A DNA stretch of 49,903 nt from CAZKUR01 sp964556005 (GCA_964556005.1 CAZKUR010000023.1:1-49903), one strand, 5' to 3'; positions 16,319 to 25,230 are shown, counted from the stretch's first letter. Made by a program: numbers and translations. The notes: generated from the letters alone by a model not told the origin.

Positions 16319-17170
16319 TTATTTATGATTAAGATAAATTGCACTTGTTCCTACCGGCAGCCGGCTGCGTTTTGAAATTACTTCACATTTTACTTTAAAT
16401 AGAAAGTAAACCGGTCTTTGTGCATTTAATAATGTTTCGAAATTTCCCTGACCTTTTGCGATAACCAAATCGGCTTTTTCGAAAAGGCTGAGAAATTCAG
16501 GCGAACATTTTGATAAATCCGTACCGGCAATTTCACTTCCGCTTTCCATAACTTCACAAATATTATTTATGCCTAATGCTTTTGCATCTTCAAGCGTAAT
16601 GTCGTTTAGAATCGCCTTGGAACGAACCGCATATATAATTTTTTTCGGCAGGAGTTGTTTCAATAGAATTTTATCGAAAAGCGCTTCTTCAAAGTTATCC
16701 CCGATATAAAGTATCAAGTTTGATCTTTTCAATTCGCCGGCAAAATTGTTTAATTCATCAAAGTTGATGTTGTTACCGGTAATTCTATTTACTTCATATT
16801 CGATATCAAATATCGGATTAGCACCCAAATCAATTACATTACCGATAATAGCTGCCCTTATTGCCGTCTGCAGTTTGTCGTCCGAATTTTCAACCATAGT
16901 TTCAAGATAGGGGATGAAGCGCTGAGCATTTTTTAGATTTTTTTCTTTTACTTTTTGATATGGATTTATTATACCGAGATTTTCTTCAATTATATTTTGG
17001 ATATTTGCTGAGAACTCAGGTGCGGTATAATTATCATTAACCGAAAGTACAGCCGAACATGCCTCTTTTACTATTTTAAATTGCTGCTCAGTATTTCCGT
17101 TTGTAAAGATCTTTGCCGCGTTATAAGCCTGTTTAATTATGCAAGGAATACATTCCGGATCGAAAAACAT
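16319..17170 (-). CDS. DUF89/ARMT1-like protein
   Basis: A 283-residue protein of the DUF89 family (subfamily with N-terminal cysteines): FDPECIPCIIKQAYNA at the start, GNVIDLGANPIFDI near residues 106-119, and the core ILYIGDNFEEALFDKIL and ADLVIAKGQGNFETL. The conserved D-N and GQGN residues form the metal-dependent phosphatase site in characterised members, which act on damaged phosphometabolites. It leads the leftward NifX operon and starts 23 bases inside a sigma-54-like promoter's expected leader. Confidence 0.82.
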   Translation of the reverse strand: MFFDPECIPCIIKQAYNAAKIFTNGNTEQQFKIVKEACSAVLSVNDNYTAPEFSANIQNIIEENLGIINPYQKVKEKNLKNAQRFIPYLETMVENSDDKLQTAIRAAIIGNVIDLGANPIFDIEYEVNRITGNNINFDELNNFAGELKRSNLILYIGDNFEEALFDKILLKQLLPKKIIYAVRSKAILNDITLEDAKALGINNICEVMESGSEIAGTDLSKCSPEFLSLFEKADLVIAKGQGNFETLLNAQRPVYFLFKVKCEVISKRSRLPVGTSAIYLNHK

Positions 17171-17202
17171 TTTTATTCCATAATTTTAATTCATAGGATT
17201 TA

Positions 17203-17219
17203 ATCAATATAAATGCCAA
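17203..17219 (-). promoter_or_regulatory. candidate sigma-54 promoter for the DUF89-NifX operon
   Basis: On the minus strand TTGGCATTTATATTGAT has TGGCA and TTG separated by the sigma-54 spacing (TGG-N8-TTG). The start of transcription would be near 17193, about 23 bases before ATG 17170. Confidence 0.5.
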
Positions 17220-17288
17220 TAAAAAAATGTCTGTTTTGAAATTCATTTTAGCATTTGCTGAACACGAATTGCAGCCATGCAATCTAAT

Positions 17289-17334
17289 ATTGCAAAACAT
17301 TGAGATAGTGCAACGATATTGCATATATTGCAAT
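17289..17334. promoter_or_regulatory. TTGCA-repeat cluster between the NifX operon and activator 2
   Basis: Half-sites occur at 17290-17294 (TTGCA), 17309-17313 (TGCAA) and as the inverted repeat ATTGCA-TATAT-TGCAAT centred in 17318-17334. They lie about 70-130 bases upstream of the leftward sigma-54-like promoter and about 70-110 bases before the activator 2 start, a usual distance for enhancer sites. Confidence 0.5.
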
Positions 17335-17402
17335 TCTGAAAAATTATTTGTAGGTCAACTTGCAAAGTTGATTTACATAAGAAAATTAAAGAGGTGGAAA
17401 AA

Positions 17403-19133
17403 ATGAAAGAAGTTCAGAGTATAATTGATAAGAACAAAGAAGCGATGATTATCCCTGACGGAATAGTTGTTATCGGGAAGGATTTCAAAATTATCGTATT
17501 TAACGAAGCGGCTTCCCGCATAACCGGTTTTTCGGAAGATGAAATTGTTACGAAAAATTATGAGGTCCTTTTCGGAAAAACTAAAGACGGGTTAAAATAC
17601 ATTCGCGAATCGATTCTTGAAAACCGGACATTTTCAAATCATGCAATAAACATAACATGTAAAAATAATAATACTATAAATGTTCTTGCCTCTATTACTC
17701 CCGTAACAAGAGCAGGTGAAGTTCTGAGTGTTGTATTTGTTTTTCGCAATACTATGGAAATGCTGTCGTTGTCAGAAGATCTTACTTTAAAAACATCCGA
17801 ACTCATTGGTCAAAGGAATAAGCTTGAAGCAATATTCAACAGCAATATAGAAGGTACTTTTACAATTGACCATGAATGGAATATTACTTCTTTTAATAAT
17901 TCTGCTGCCAAGATAACCGGTTATAAAAAACAGGAAGCAATCGGGAAAAAATGCTGGGAAATTTTCAATTCGAATTTATGCCGGAACGGATGCCACATGG
18001 AACAGACTATGAACAAGGGGAAGTCGACTATCGACAATGAACTTAAAATTGTTCACAAAAACGGAAGTAGGATTCCTATCCGGGTTAATTCCGCTATTCT
18101 GTTAAACAATAAAAACGAAAAGACCGGCGCCGTAGAGACATTTATGGACATTTCCGAAATTAAAAACCTATCCGACCATCTTCATGAAAAATACAGTTAT
18201 GAAAATATAGTAGGAAAAAATAAAGAGCTGAAAAAGATCATTTCAGTACTTGAGAATGTCGCGCAGACGAACAGTTCGGTTTTGTTAACAGGCGAAAGCG
18301 GTACGGGAAAAGAGTTAGCAGCAAGGGCAATACATTTAAATGGTTCAAGGCGTACGGGACCTTTTATCGCGGTAAACTGCAGTGCATTTGTTGAATCGTT
18401 GATCGAAAGTGAACTGTTCGGTCATGAAAAAGGAGCTTTCACGGGAGCTGTAAAAACAAAAACAGGAAGATTTGAACTCGCAAAAGGCGGTACTTTGTTC
18501 ATTGATGAAATCGGAGACCTGTCGTTAAGAGTTCAGACTAAACTGCTGCGCGTTCTCGAGACACGGAAGTTCGAAAGAGTCGGAAGTAATAAAAGCATCA
18601 TGATGGATGCCCGTATTATTGCAGCAACAAATAAAAATCTTCACGAAGAAATTCTTAGCGGAAAGTTTAGGGAAGATTTGTTTTATAGGATAAACATAAT
18701 AAACATACACCTTCCGCCTCTTAGAGAAAGAAAAGATGACTTGCCGTTGTTGATTAACCATTTCATAGATCATTTTAATGAAAAGTTCGGCAAATCAATT
18801 AAGCAGCTTTCATCATCCGCTTACGAATTAATTTTCGAATATGATTGGCCGGGCAACATAAGAGAACTGGAAAATGTTATCGAGCATTGTTTCATACTAT
18901 GCAGCGGCAGCGTAATTCAAGTAGAACATCTGCCTAAAACATTAAAAAATTTTAAAAACAATTCTTCGAGCAAAGTATCTTTACGGATTACAAACGATTT
19001 AAGAGAGATGGAAAAAGAAATTATACTTTCCGCACTTGAAAATAATAAATGGAACAAAAAGCAAACGGCAAAAGAACTAAAAATCGATCCGTCAACTTTA
19101 TGGAGAAAGATGAAAAAAATGAAAATACTTTGA
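17403..19133 (+). CDS. sigma-54 activator 2: PAS-PAS(Cys3)-AAA-HTH
   Basis: A 576-residue enhancer-binding protein from ATG 17403 (GAGGTGG upstream; a GTG nine bases earlier is possible). It has two PAS domains (residues ~10-120 and ~140-255), the second with C184, C193 and C197 in C-x8-C-x3-C. The AAA domain has Walker A GESGTGKE (297-304), an intact GAFTGA (344-349), Walker B GGTLFIDEIG and a C-terminal Fis-type HTH. Activator 4 has the same length and domain positions, so they are paralogues. Divergent from the DUF89-NifX operon, its likely target. Confidence 0.9.
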   Translation: MKEVQSIIDKNKEAMIIPDGIVVIGKDFKIIVFNEAASRITGFSEDEIVTKNYEVLFGKTKDGLKYIRESILENRTFSNHAINITCKNNNTINVLASITPVTRAGEVLSVVFVFRNTMEMLSLSEDLTLKTSELIGQRNKLEAIFNSNIEGTFTIDHEWNITSFNNSAAKITGYKKQEAIGKKCWEIFNSNLCRNGCHMEQTMNKGKSTIDNELKIVHKNGSRIPIRVNSAILLNNKNEKTGAVETFMDISEIKNLSDHLHEKYSYENIVGKNKELKKIISVLENVAQTNSSVLLTGESGTGKELAARAIHLNGSRRTGPFIAVNCSAFVESLIESELFGHEKGAFTGAVKTKTGRFELAKGGTLFIDEIGDLSLRVQTKLLRVLETRKFERVGSNKSIMMDARIIAATNKNLHEEILSGKFREDLFYRINIINIHLPPLRERKDDLPLLINHFIDHFNEKFGKSIKQLSSSAYELIFEYDWPGNIRELENVIEHCFILCSGSVIQVEHLPKTLKNFKNNSSSKVSLRITNDLREMEKEIILSALENNKWNKKQTAKELKIDPSTLWRKMKKMKIL

Positions 19134-19156
19134 GATATAAAAATTATAATTGTACT

Positions 19157-19190
19157 AAACTTAAATTTTTTTAAGTTTTATTTTTATTTT
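19157..19190 (+). terminator. intrinsic terminator after activator 2
   Basis: AAACTTAAA-TTTT-TTTAAGTTT forms a perfect 9-bp stem with a four-base loop, directly followed by a T-rich tract, 23 bases after the stop codon of activator 2. The stem is AT-only, so its strength is uncertain. Confidence 0.6.
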
Positions 19191-19258
19191 CTCAGTCTTA
19201 ATATTATTCCATGAATTAAGCTCTCGAATTACACAAATATCGAAAAAAAGGGAAATAT

Positions 19259-19546
19259 ATGACCAAACAAGATATATTAAACGAACTGGGGAAAGTTGGA
19301 CATCCGGCTATAAATTATTCATTAATTAAACTTGGAATTTTAACAGACATTGAACTTACGGATAATAAAGTATCCGTAGTCTTCGCATTTCCGTTTCCCA
19401 ACATTCCGATTGCAGATAAGCTAATCAATTCAGTTGCTCAACCGGTGAAGTCGTTAGGTTTGGATTTCGGATATAAAATCAGGGTGATGACTGAAGTAGA
19501 AAAGATGCGGTTTTTACAATTAGAACAAGAAGCCTGGAAAGGCTGA
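19259..19546 (+). CDS. DUF59/MIP18-type iron-sulfur assembly protein
   Basis: A 95-residue protein matching the DUF59 fold: ILNELGKVGHPAINYSLIKLG at the start (helix and loop where relatives have V-x-DPE), then ILTDIELTDNKVSVVFAFPFPNIPIADKL. DUF59 proteins (SufT/PaaD/MIP18) help insert or mature Fe-S clusters. The canonical acidic DPE motif is changed to GHPAIN. AAGGG precedes the start. It may assist the nearby multi-FeS complexes; the inference is from family and neighbours. Confidence 0.7.
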   Translation: MTKQDILNELGKVGHPAINYSLIKLGILTDIELTDNKVSVVFAFPFPNIPIADKLINSVAQPVKSLGLDFGYKIRVMTEVEKMRFLQLEQEAWKG

Positions 19547-19557
19547 TAAAAAGCTAA

Positions 19558-19809
19558 TCAATCGATATCCATCATTAGTTTCTTCTTCAGCAGTTCGCCT
19601 TTTGTTTCCTGAGAATCCGGATTTATTAGTACAGATTCCGGAACAGGGCACACTAACCTGCACTGAGGTTCATCAGAATATCCGACACACTCAGTGCATA
19701 ATTCAGGATTTATTTCATAAATACATTCACCGGCGTAAATTGCGTCGTTTGGGCATTCAGGTTCGCAGGCACCGCAAATAATGCATTCTTTTGTTATCAT
19801 TAGCGCCAT
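19558..19809 (-). CDS. YfhL-type 2[4Fe-4S] ferredoxin (copy A)
   Basis: An 83-residue ferredoxin with C-x2-C-x2-C-x3-CP (ECIICGACEPECP) and a second C-x2-C-x8-C-x3-CP group (CTECVGYSDEPQCRLVCP); the inserted loop in the second motif is typical of YfhL/Allochromatium-type low-potential ferredoxins. Three nearly identical copies occur (here, 28471 and 38246). It follows the 13-heme cytochrome operon on the same strand after ~100 bases and may be its last gene. Confidence 0.92.
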   Translation of the reverse strand: MALMITKECIICGACEPECPNDAIYAGECIYEINPELCTECVGYSDEPQCRLVCPVPESVLINPDSQETKGELLKKKLMMDID

Positions 19810-19905
19810 TTTTATTCTCCTTATATTTTAATTTTAAAGGTAAATAAGTCTTATTATTTTCTTTTTAATTTTAAAGCCTCTCGGAGCTGCATGACATTAA
19901 ATTTT

Positions 19906-21066
19906 TCAATTTTCATAATTATCAAGCAGTTTCCCCGGTACATTCTTAGGGAATGATTCATCAACATGACAATTTATACATGAAGGTGTCTCACCAAATT
20001 TTCTATCAATATGACAATATTTACATCTTACTTTTTTATGTATTTCACTCAATTTAACTCCTGTAATATCATGATTAAACTTTCCACTACTGAAATTTTT
20101 ATGACATGAAGTACATTGGTTATCTAATTTCTTAAACTCAACCGATGTTCCATGACATTTTGAACATTCCAGATCAATGTGAAATCTATTTAAATTCCAT
20201 CCTGCATTTACTGCATGATTGAATGGTCCTTTTGGTTTATCGGAATGACATATATTGCAATCATCATTTTGATGACATGAATTGCAAACCTTATGTTTTA
20301 GATCCAACTTTTCATCTGCTGTAACCGGAACATCCAAAGCCATTGCTTCACTAACAGTTGTCTTTCTAACATCATGACATTTAATACAGTTTTCATTTTT
20401 ATGACAGCTAATACAATCAAGTTTAAATATTTCCGTATGTTCGTTATGGTAGAACGTTACCAACCTTCCTTTATCATAATTTGTTTTATAAACTATTTTA
20501 CCCGGCGTTTCAACTTTTGGATGACTTTTCCCTCTAAGTGATCCGATTTGGGCTTGCCATGCTATATCCATTTCAGGTTTCTTTTCAACATGGCATGATT
20601 GGCAATCGATTGAATGACTCCATTGACGATGACAATTCATACATTGCCTGTGTAAAGCCCCCTTAAGATCGGGCCTATCAATAGCGGAAGTTTTTCGATC
20701 TGTTTTATGACAATAGCTGCACGGTAAAATTGGCCCGAGAGTATTGTAGTGATGACACACTTCACAGCCGCCTGACATTTCGGACATTTGTGCATGAATC
20801 TTATGAGAAAAAATTACCGGGACATAACGGTCTTCTAATTTATTAAGAACAACAACTTCAGGCCCTTTCTCAGGTGATCGATTAATCGTAATAAGATTAT
20901 CCCGCGGACAGGTTTTGAGACATGGAGCTTCCTTTTTCGGCACTTCACAATTATGACATGTTTTGCAGTTAATATTTAATAATGAATGATTACCAGATTG
21001 GTTATTCTGGCAAAAACTTACTGATGCAAATAAAATAAAACTCAATACAGTAATTACTTTTTTCAT
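19906..21066 (-). CDS. 13-heme periplasmic c-type cytochrome
   Basis: A 386-residue protein with a signal peptide (MKKVITVLSFILFASVSFCQ) and 13 CxxCH sites: CKTCH, CEVCH, CSYCH, CMNCH, CQSCH, CISCH, CIKCH, CNSCH, CNICH, CSKCH, CTSCH, CKYCH and CINCH. Many are followed or preceded by spaced histidines (HKIHAQ, HNEHTE, HNH-like), as in class III cytochromes. A non-heme group APCLKTCPRD lies before the second heme. It overlaps the NrfD gene by four bases (ATGA), so it is the periplasmic electron carrier of that complex, comparable to HmcA. Confidence 0.93.
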   Translation of the reverse strand: MKKVITVLSFILFASVSFCQNNQSGNHSLLNINCKTCHNCEVPKKEAPCLKTCPRDNLITINRSPEKGPEVVVLNKLEDRYVPVIFSHKIHAQMSEMSGGCEVCHHYNTLGPILPCSYCHKTDRKTSAIDRPDLKGALHRQCMNCHRQWSHSIDCQSCHVEKKPEMDIAWQAQIGSLRGKSHPKVETPGKIVYKTNYDKGRLVTFYHNEHTEIFKLDCISCHKNENCIKCHDVRKTTVSEAMALDVPVTADEKLDLKHKVCNSCHQNDDCNICHSDKPKGPFNHAVNAGWNLNRFHIDLECSKCHGTSVEFKKLDNQCTSCHKNFSSGKFNHDITGVKLSEIHKKVRCKYCHIDRKFGETPSCINCHVDESFPKNVPGKLLDNYEN

Positions 21067-22307
21067 TTTGCTTTACCCCTTATTGCATATTTTGTTTGAA
21101 GTGTATATGATTTAGTCTGCTGACTGATAACCGGAAAATTCGTAACTATTATTCTATAGAATAAGATAAGCATTGCTGCAAAACCGACCGTAACAGAAAT
21201 TTCACCAATTGACGGGAAATATGCACCGTAAGAATACGGCGGGTGATAAGCAGTTATATAGTTATTAATTCTATTTAGGAGGACTCCGAATATTACAAGA
21301 GCAGAAGCGGTTAATAATAGAGGTTTTGATCTTAATACGGTCCTCGAAAAAAACATTCGAAGAGGTATTATTACACCAACAACTACTTCAATTGTAAATA
21401 AAATGCTCTGAACATTGAGAGCAGTTAAATATACAAATGTATCCCTTATAACCATATCACCAATCTTGAATGCTAAATAAATTCCCAAAATCGGAGCTAT
21501 GTATGATCCTAATTTTGACAAGACATCCATCTCGGGTTTTAATCCGAGTGATTTTGATGCAGTAAGCGATTCAAAAATTACCATTGGAAAACCTACGGAA
21601 ATAGCCGATAGCAAAAATAGAAGCGGAAGAATCGGTGTCTGCCACAACGGATGAATTTTGGGACCCGCAATTATCATTAGTGTACCGAGAGAAGACTGAT
21701 GTAACGTGGAAAGGACAACCCCTGCAATAATAAATACCCACATTACTTTTGATAAGCCATTGTCAATAACTTTTAAGAATTTATCTATAGGTTGATTTAA
21801 AAATGAAAGAAAACCTTTAATATTTACACTACCGATAAATCTTTCAGTAACAATAGGAATGAATTCAATGTAAAGAACAGTTAAATAAGTCATAACGCAA
21901 ATACCGACTTCGAACAATGCAGAGCTTCCGTTCCAAAATATCAAAGGATGCCAAACAAAATACCATCTTCCTATATCTACAATAACGGCGAGGGCAACAA
22001 AAGTATAACCGAGCATTGCGGTAAGTAAAGCAGGCCTTACAATATCATGAAAATATTTTTGATGAACAACATGCCCGAGAGCCGCAGTTGTAAAACCTCC
22101 TGCAGCAAGTGCGACACCGGCGGCAACATCAACACCAATCCATAGTCCCCACGGATACTGATTGCTTAGATGAGTAACTGCTCCTAAACCAAAGAAAAAT
22201 CTTCCGAATAAGAATACGACTCCATTGACAGCAAGCACTATTAAAACAATTATTCCCGGAGTAAAAAACTTTTTATTAACCAGTACCGGTTTTGTAAAAT
22301 GATTCAT
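21063..22307 (-). CDS. NrfD/HybB-type quinone-reactive membrane subunit
   Basis: A 414-residue protein with about ten membrane helices and the HybB/NrfD pattern QYPWGLWIGVDVAAGVALAAG (residues ~45-65) and YFVWHPLIFWNGSSALFEVG. It would oxidise menaquinol (or reduce menaquinone) and exchange electrons with the Tat FeS subunit and the 13-heme cytochrome. Unlike the homologue at 5085-7025 it has no heme domain; here the cytochrome is a separate gene that overlaps by ATGA. GAAGGAAT upstream fixes the start. Confidence 0.9.
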   Translation of the reverse strand: MNHFTKPVLVNKKFFTPGIIVLIVLAVNGVVFLFGRFFFGLGAVTHLSNQYPWGLWIGVDVAAGVALAAGGFTTAALGHVVHQKYFHDIVRPALLTAMLGYTFVALAVIVDIGRWYFVWHPLIFWNGSSALFEVGICVMTYLTVLYIEFIPIVTERFIGSVNIKGFLSFLNQPIDKFLKVIDNGLSKVMWVFIIAGVVLSTLHQSSLGTLMIIAGPKIHPLWQTPILPLLFLLSAISVGFPMVIFESLTASKSLGLKPEMDVLSKLGSYIAPILGIYLAFKIGDMVIRDTFVYLTALNVQSILFTIEVVVGVIIPLRMFFSRTVLRSKPLLLTASALVIFGVLLNRINNYITAYHPPYSYGAYFPSIGEISVTVGFAAMLILFYRIIVTNFPVISQQTKSYTLQTKYAIRGKAK

Positions 22308-22312
22308 ATTAA

Positions 22313-23212
22313 TTATTCCTTCCCGGTATCTTTTTTATCTTTGGTCATCCACATTATTCCGCCCAAAAGTGCATAAAGCATGATAGGCGGAATGAAGTAT
22401 GCAAAGATTGCATGTTGTATCGATTCCGAAACGCCGGGTGCCGGATTTTCTCCGAGCTTTGGAAAGTTCAATTTCGGGAAATCTATTCCTGCTAAATACA
22501 TCCACGATGTTCCACCAACTTCATATTCACCATAAATATGATTTAGATATCTATCGGGATTTCTTTTAATCTTTTCTCTGGCTATTCGGACCAAATCATT
22601 TCTCGAACCGTATGTCAATGCTTCAACCGGACATATCTCAACACATGCCGGTAATTTTCCTTCTTTTGTTCTTTCAAAGCAAAAATCACATTTCCTAATT
22701 TGCGGATTTAGTGCGGTATGATATTCAAAAGCGGGAACCTGTAAAGGACATGCTACCAAACAATAGCGGCAGCCAATACATTTATCCGTATCCCATACTA
22801 CCGAACCGTTTTCCTGTTTAGATAATGCACCGACAATACATGCCGATACACACGCCGGATGATCGCAATGCATACATTGCACCTTTACATCAATCGGTAA
22901 TAATTCGTTTTTTGGATTTTGATATTGGTTGACTACGGTTAAAGCTTTCTCATTGGGCCTGCGCATTTCCTTAAATACGGAACGATCGCTGTAGCTATCA
23001 AGTGGTTCTGTCGGTAAGCCATGAGCCGTTTTACAAGCCCATTCACAATTTCTGCATCCAATGCATACGGTTGTATCGACTAATACTCCCATCCTATCTT
23101 CGGACAAAATATTTTTCGGTCCGCCTTTTATTTTCTTTGACGGAATTCCCGAAAGCAGTGCAGTTGCTACAGCGGAAGTTTTTAAAAAATCTCTTCTACT
23201 TTGTTTTGCCAT
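22313..23212 (-). CDS. Tat-exported four-cluster ferredoxin subunit (HybA/HmcB-like)
   Basis: A 299-residue protein with a Tat signal SRRDFLK at residues 5-11, then four cysteine groups (CIGCRNCEWAC, CMHCDHPACVSAC, CIGCRYCLVACP, CDFC with KLPACVEICP) for four [4Fe-4S] clusters, and a C-terminal helix near residues 268-290 (AIFAYFIPPIMLYALLGGIMW). This is the HybA layout: periplasmic clusters anchored by a tail helix. It pairs with the NrfD subunit five bases downstream. Confidence 0.92.
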   Translation of the reverse strand: MAKQSRRDFLKTSAVATALLSGIPSKKIKGGPKNILSEDRMGVLVDTTVCIGCRNCEWACKTAHGLPTEPLDSYSDRSVFKEMRRPNEKALTVVNQYQNPKNELLPIDVKVQCMHCDHPACVSACIVGALSKQENGSVVWDTDKCIGCRYCLVACPLQVPAFEYHTALNPQIRKCDFCFERTKEGKLPACVEICPVEALTYGSRNDLVRIAREKIKRNPDRYLNHIYGEYEVGGTSWMYLAGIDFPKLNFPKLGENPAPGVSESIQHAIFAYFIPPIMLYALLGGIMWMTKDKKDTGKE

Positions 23213-23226
23213 GATTTTCCTTTTCG

Positions 23227-23973
23227 CTAAACTATTTTAATAAGCTGGCCCACTCCCATTTCAATAAAATCCTCGTCAAAAACTTCTTCAAGCAGTTTAC
23301 ACTCAATGCTGCCGCCACAGTCTGTGGGAGCAACGATTGGTATTTCCATATCGCATAATTTTTGAATGACTTCATTTATCTCATCATCATTTAAATTCGA
23401 AAGATAAAATTCGCCCATTACGAGGTAGATCGGTTCACTTGAAAATTCGTTTTTTGCTTTTTGAAGAGTGCTGATTATACTATGATGCGTGCAGCCGGTA
23501 ATAACAACAATTCCTTCTGTTGATCTTACAGCAAGTGACTGTTCGGGAACTGCACCATCAATTTTTCCAAGCGAAAATATATTTGTCTTTATTTCTTGAA
23601 ATGAGGATACGGGGACTAAATTTGCCCCAGCATTTTTCAACTTCCCGATCAAGTGTTCAGGAAAAGACCAGGGATAATAAATTGTTATAATCGGATTCTT
23701 TTTTAAAAAATCGCTCAATCCGCCTGTATGTTCATGCCGGAAATTAGATAAGAAAACCAAATCGATACTTTCCGGATCAATGCCGAGTTTTGCCAAATTG
23801 CTTAACAAAATGTCACCATCATTGCCTGTGTCGAATAACAATCTTGTTTTCCCGGCTTCGACCAGGCAAGAAAATCCCCACTCATTCGGTAAACCGTTTT
23901 GAAAAGGATTATTGTTATATACAACCGTTATACTGACAGGTTCAACCTTACTGCTATTTTTATTTTGAGGCAT
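23227..23973 (-). CDS. MBL-fold protein with eroded metal site
   Basis: A 248-residue metallo-beta-lactamase-fold protein starting MPQNKN after AGGAGGT. The fold is intact, but metal ligands are replaced: the HxHxDH region reads SNFRHEHTGG, later segments read MGEFYLS and APTDCGG where the paralogue at 39289 has MGGFHLH and APCHCSG; the TGCTHH histidine is kept. It therefore probably lacks normal hydrolase activity and may bind another metal or act as a scaffold. It leads the FeS-NrfD-cytochrome operon, only 14 bases before the FeS gene. Confidence 0.85.
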   Translation of the reverse strand: MPQNKNSSKVEPVSITVVYNNNPFQNGLPNEWGFSCLVEAGKTRLLFDTGNDGDILLSNLAKLGIDPESIDLVFLSNFRHEHTGGLSDFLKKNPIITIYYPWSFPEHLIGKLKNAGANLVPVSSFQEIKTNIFSLGKIDGAVPEQSLAVRSTEGIVVITGCTHHSIISTLQKAKNEFSSEPIYLVMGEFYLSNLNDDEINEVIQKLCDMEIPIVAPTDCGGSIECKLLEEVFDEDFIEMGVGQLIKIV

Positions 23974-24058
23974 AGTAAACCTCCTTTGAAAAAATAATAG
24001 CGTTACATGATATGAAGTAAAAACATAAAATTTAAAACAACATTAACTGTTAATATTT

Positions 24059-24532
24059 TTAATTATTTCTTATGTTTAATTTTAATCTGCTATGTAGCCT
24101 GGCATAATCAATAATAAGAACACCATTTAAATGATCAATTTCATGCTGGATAACCCGTGCCATTAGTCCGGTAAAATAACACTTCTTTTCACCTTCCTTT
24201 ATATTTATATATCGAACAAAGATAGACTTCCTCCTTTTTATATTGACTATAGAATCCGGAACACTTAGGCAACCCTCTTCAAAATAATCTTCGCCCAATC
24301 CGGCGAGAATTTCCGGGTTTATCATTGAGATTAATCCGCCTCCGATATCTGCAATAACTACTCGCACTAAAATGCCTACTTGAAGCGCTGCTAATCCGAT
24401 TCCTTTGTTGTTATACATAATCTTTGACATACTTTTAATCAAACGATTTGTCGTACGATTAATTTCGGTTACAGGCTGTGCTGTTTTTCTTAAAACTGGA
24501 TCCGGATAAATTTTTAATTCGTACTTTTTCAA
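24059..24532 (-). CDS. def: peptide deformylase
   Basis: A 157-residue protein with all three deformylase motifs: GIGLAALQVG (the usual GxGxAAxQ), EEGCLSVP and QHEIDHLNG (HExDH with the catalytic Glu and two metal histidines). It removes the formyl group from nascent N-terminal methionine in the cytosol. The gene overlaps the preceding PSD-like gene by four bases. Slightly short but complete. Confidence 0.93.
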   Translation of the reverse strand: MKKYELKIYPDPVLRKTAQPVTEINRTTNRLIKSMSKIMYNNKGIGLAALQVGILVRVVIADIGGGLISMINPEILAGLGEDYFEEGCLSVPDSIVNIKRRKSIFVRYINIKEGEKKCYFTGLMARVIQHEIDHLNGVLIIDYARLHSRLKLNIRNN

Positions 24533-25182
24533 ACCAAAATCCTCCGGCCAATTTTAACATTTGATTTCTCTTCAATTAAAATTTTTAAATGACTTGGAAA
24601 ACACAAAAGCAAAGAAGAACCGATACTAAAATATCCGCAAGGAGTTCCTTTTTTATAATTTTGCATTTCTTCATAATCAATATGAATTCTGTTCACATTT
24701 AACGAGCCGACTGCAATTAGTGCCATAAGGAAATTTTTAGTCTTAAAAACAGAACCAATTGATGCGTTCTTTTTTACTGCTTTGCTGAACATTTCTATTC
24801 CTAAAAGATTTTCCAAACCAGTGTATACGGGTAACAGTGATTTCCCTTCATTCTTCCGGGTGTAAATAAATATTCCATCGAAAGGGGTTACCCAAAAATG
24901 TTTGTTGAAAGGGAGCAGATAAAAATTTATATACATTTCTCCTAAAAAAAGTTTGGCATAATGACTTATATAATCAGATAATAATATTTCTTTATGATTT
25001 TTTGTAATCAGCATTCCTTTGCCGTTAATGCTTCCAATATACATTACTTTAGCTTCAACGGGACTTATTACGGCATTATCATCCGGATCAACAAATATTC
25101 TTGCATATTCACTGAATTTCATGTTGATATTAATTTTATCTGCAAATCTGCCAAGCAATGAATTTCTTGTTGATAATTTCAT
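24529..25182 (-). CDS. phosphatidylserine decarboxylase-like protein
   Basis: A 217-residue protein resembling the catalytic domain of the PSD family: AVISPVEAKVMYIGSINGKG near residues 38-57, LPFNKHFWVTPFDG near 90-103, and the C-terminal GYFSIGSSLLLCF, where the GSS serine would become the pyruvoyl group after self-cleavage. The canonical HRxHxP motif is only partly kept (NKHFWVTP). No membrane helix is obvious. It probably decarboxylates phosphatidylserine or a related lipid. It overlaps the deformylase gene by ATGA, an unusual partner. Confidence 0.72.
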   Translation of the reverse strand: MKLSTRNSLLGRFADKININMKFSEYARIFVDPDDNAVISPVEAKVMYIGSINGKGMLITKNHKEILLSDYISHYAKLFLGEMYINFYLLPFNKHFWVTPFDGIFIYTRKNEGKSLLPVYTGLENLLGIEMFSKAVKKNASIGSVFKTKNFLMALIAVGSLNVNRIHIDYEEMQNYKKGTPCGYFSIGSSLLLCFPSHLKILIEEKSNVKIGRRILV

Positions 25183-25230
25183 TTTCAGTTTAACGTAATT
25201 TATTTAACCAACACAAATGATAAATATTTT

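Noticed and set aside
17350..17366. TAGGTCAACTTGC upstream of activator 2 as sigma-54 promoter
   Set aside because: The GG to GC distance is wrong by three bases.
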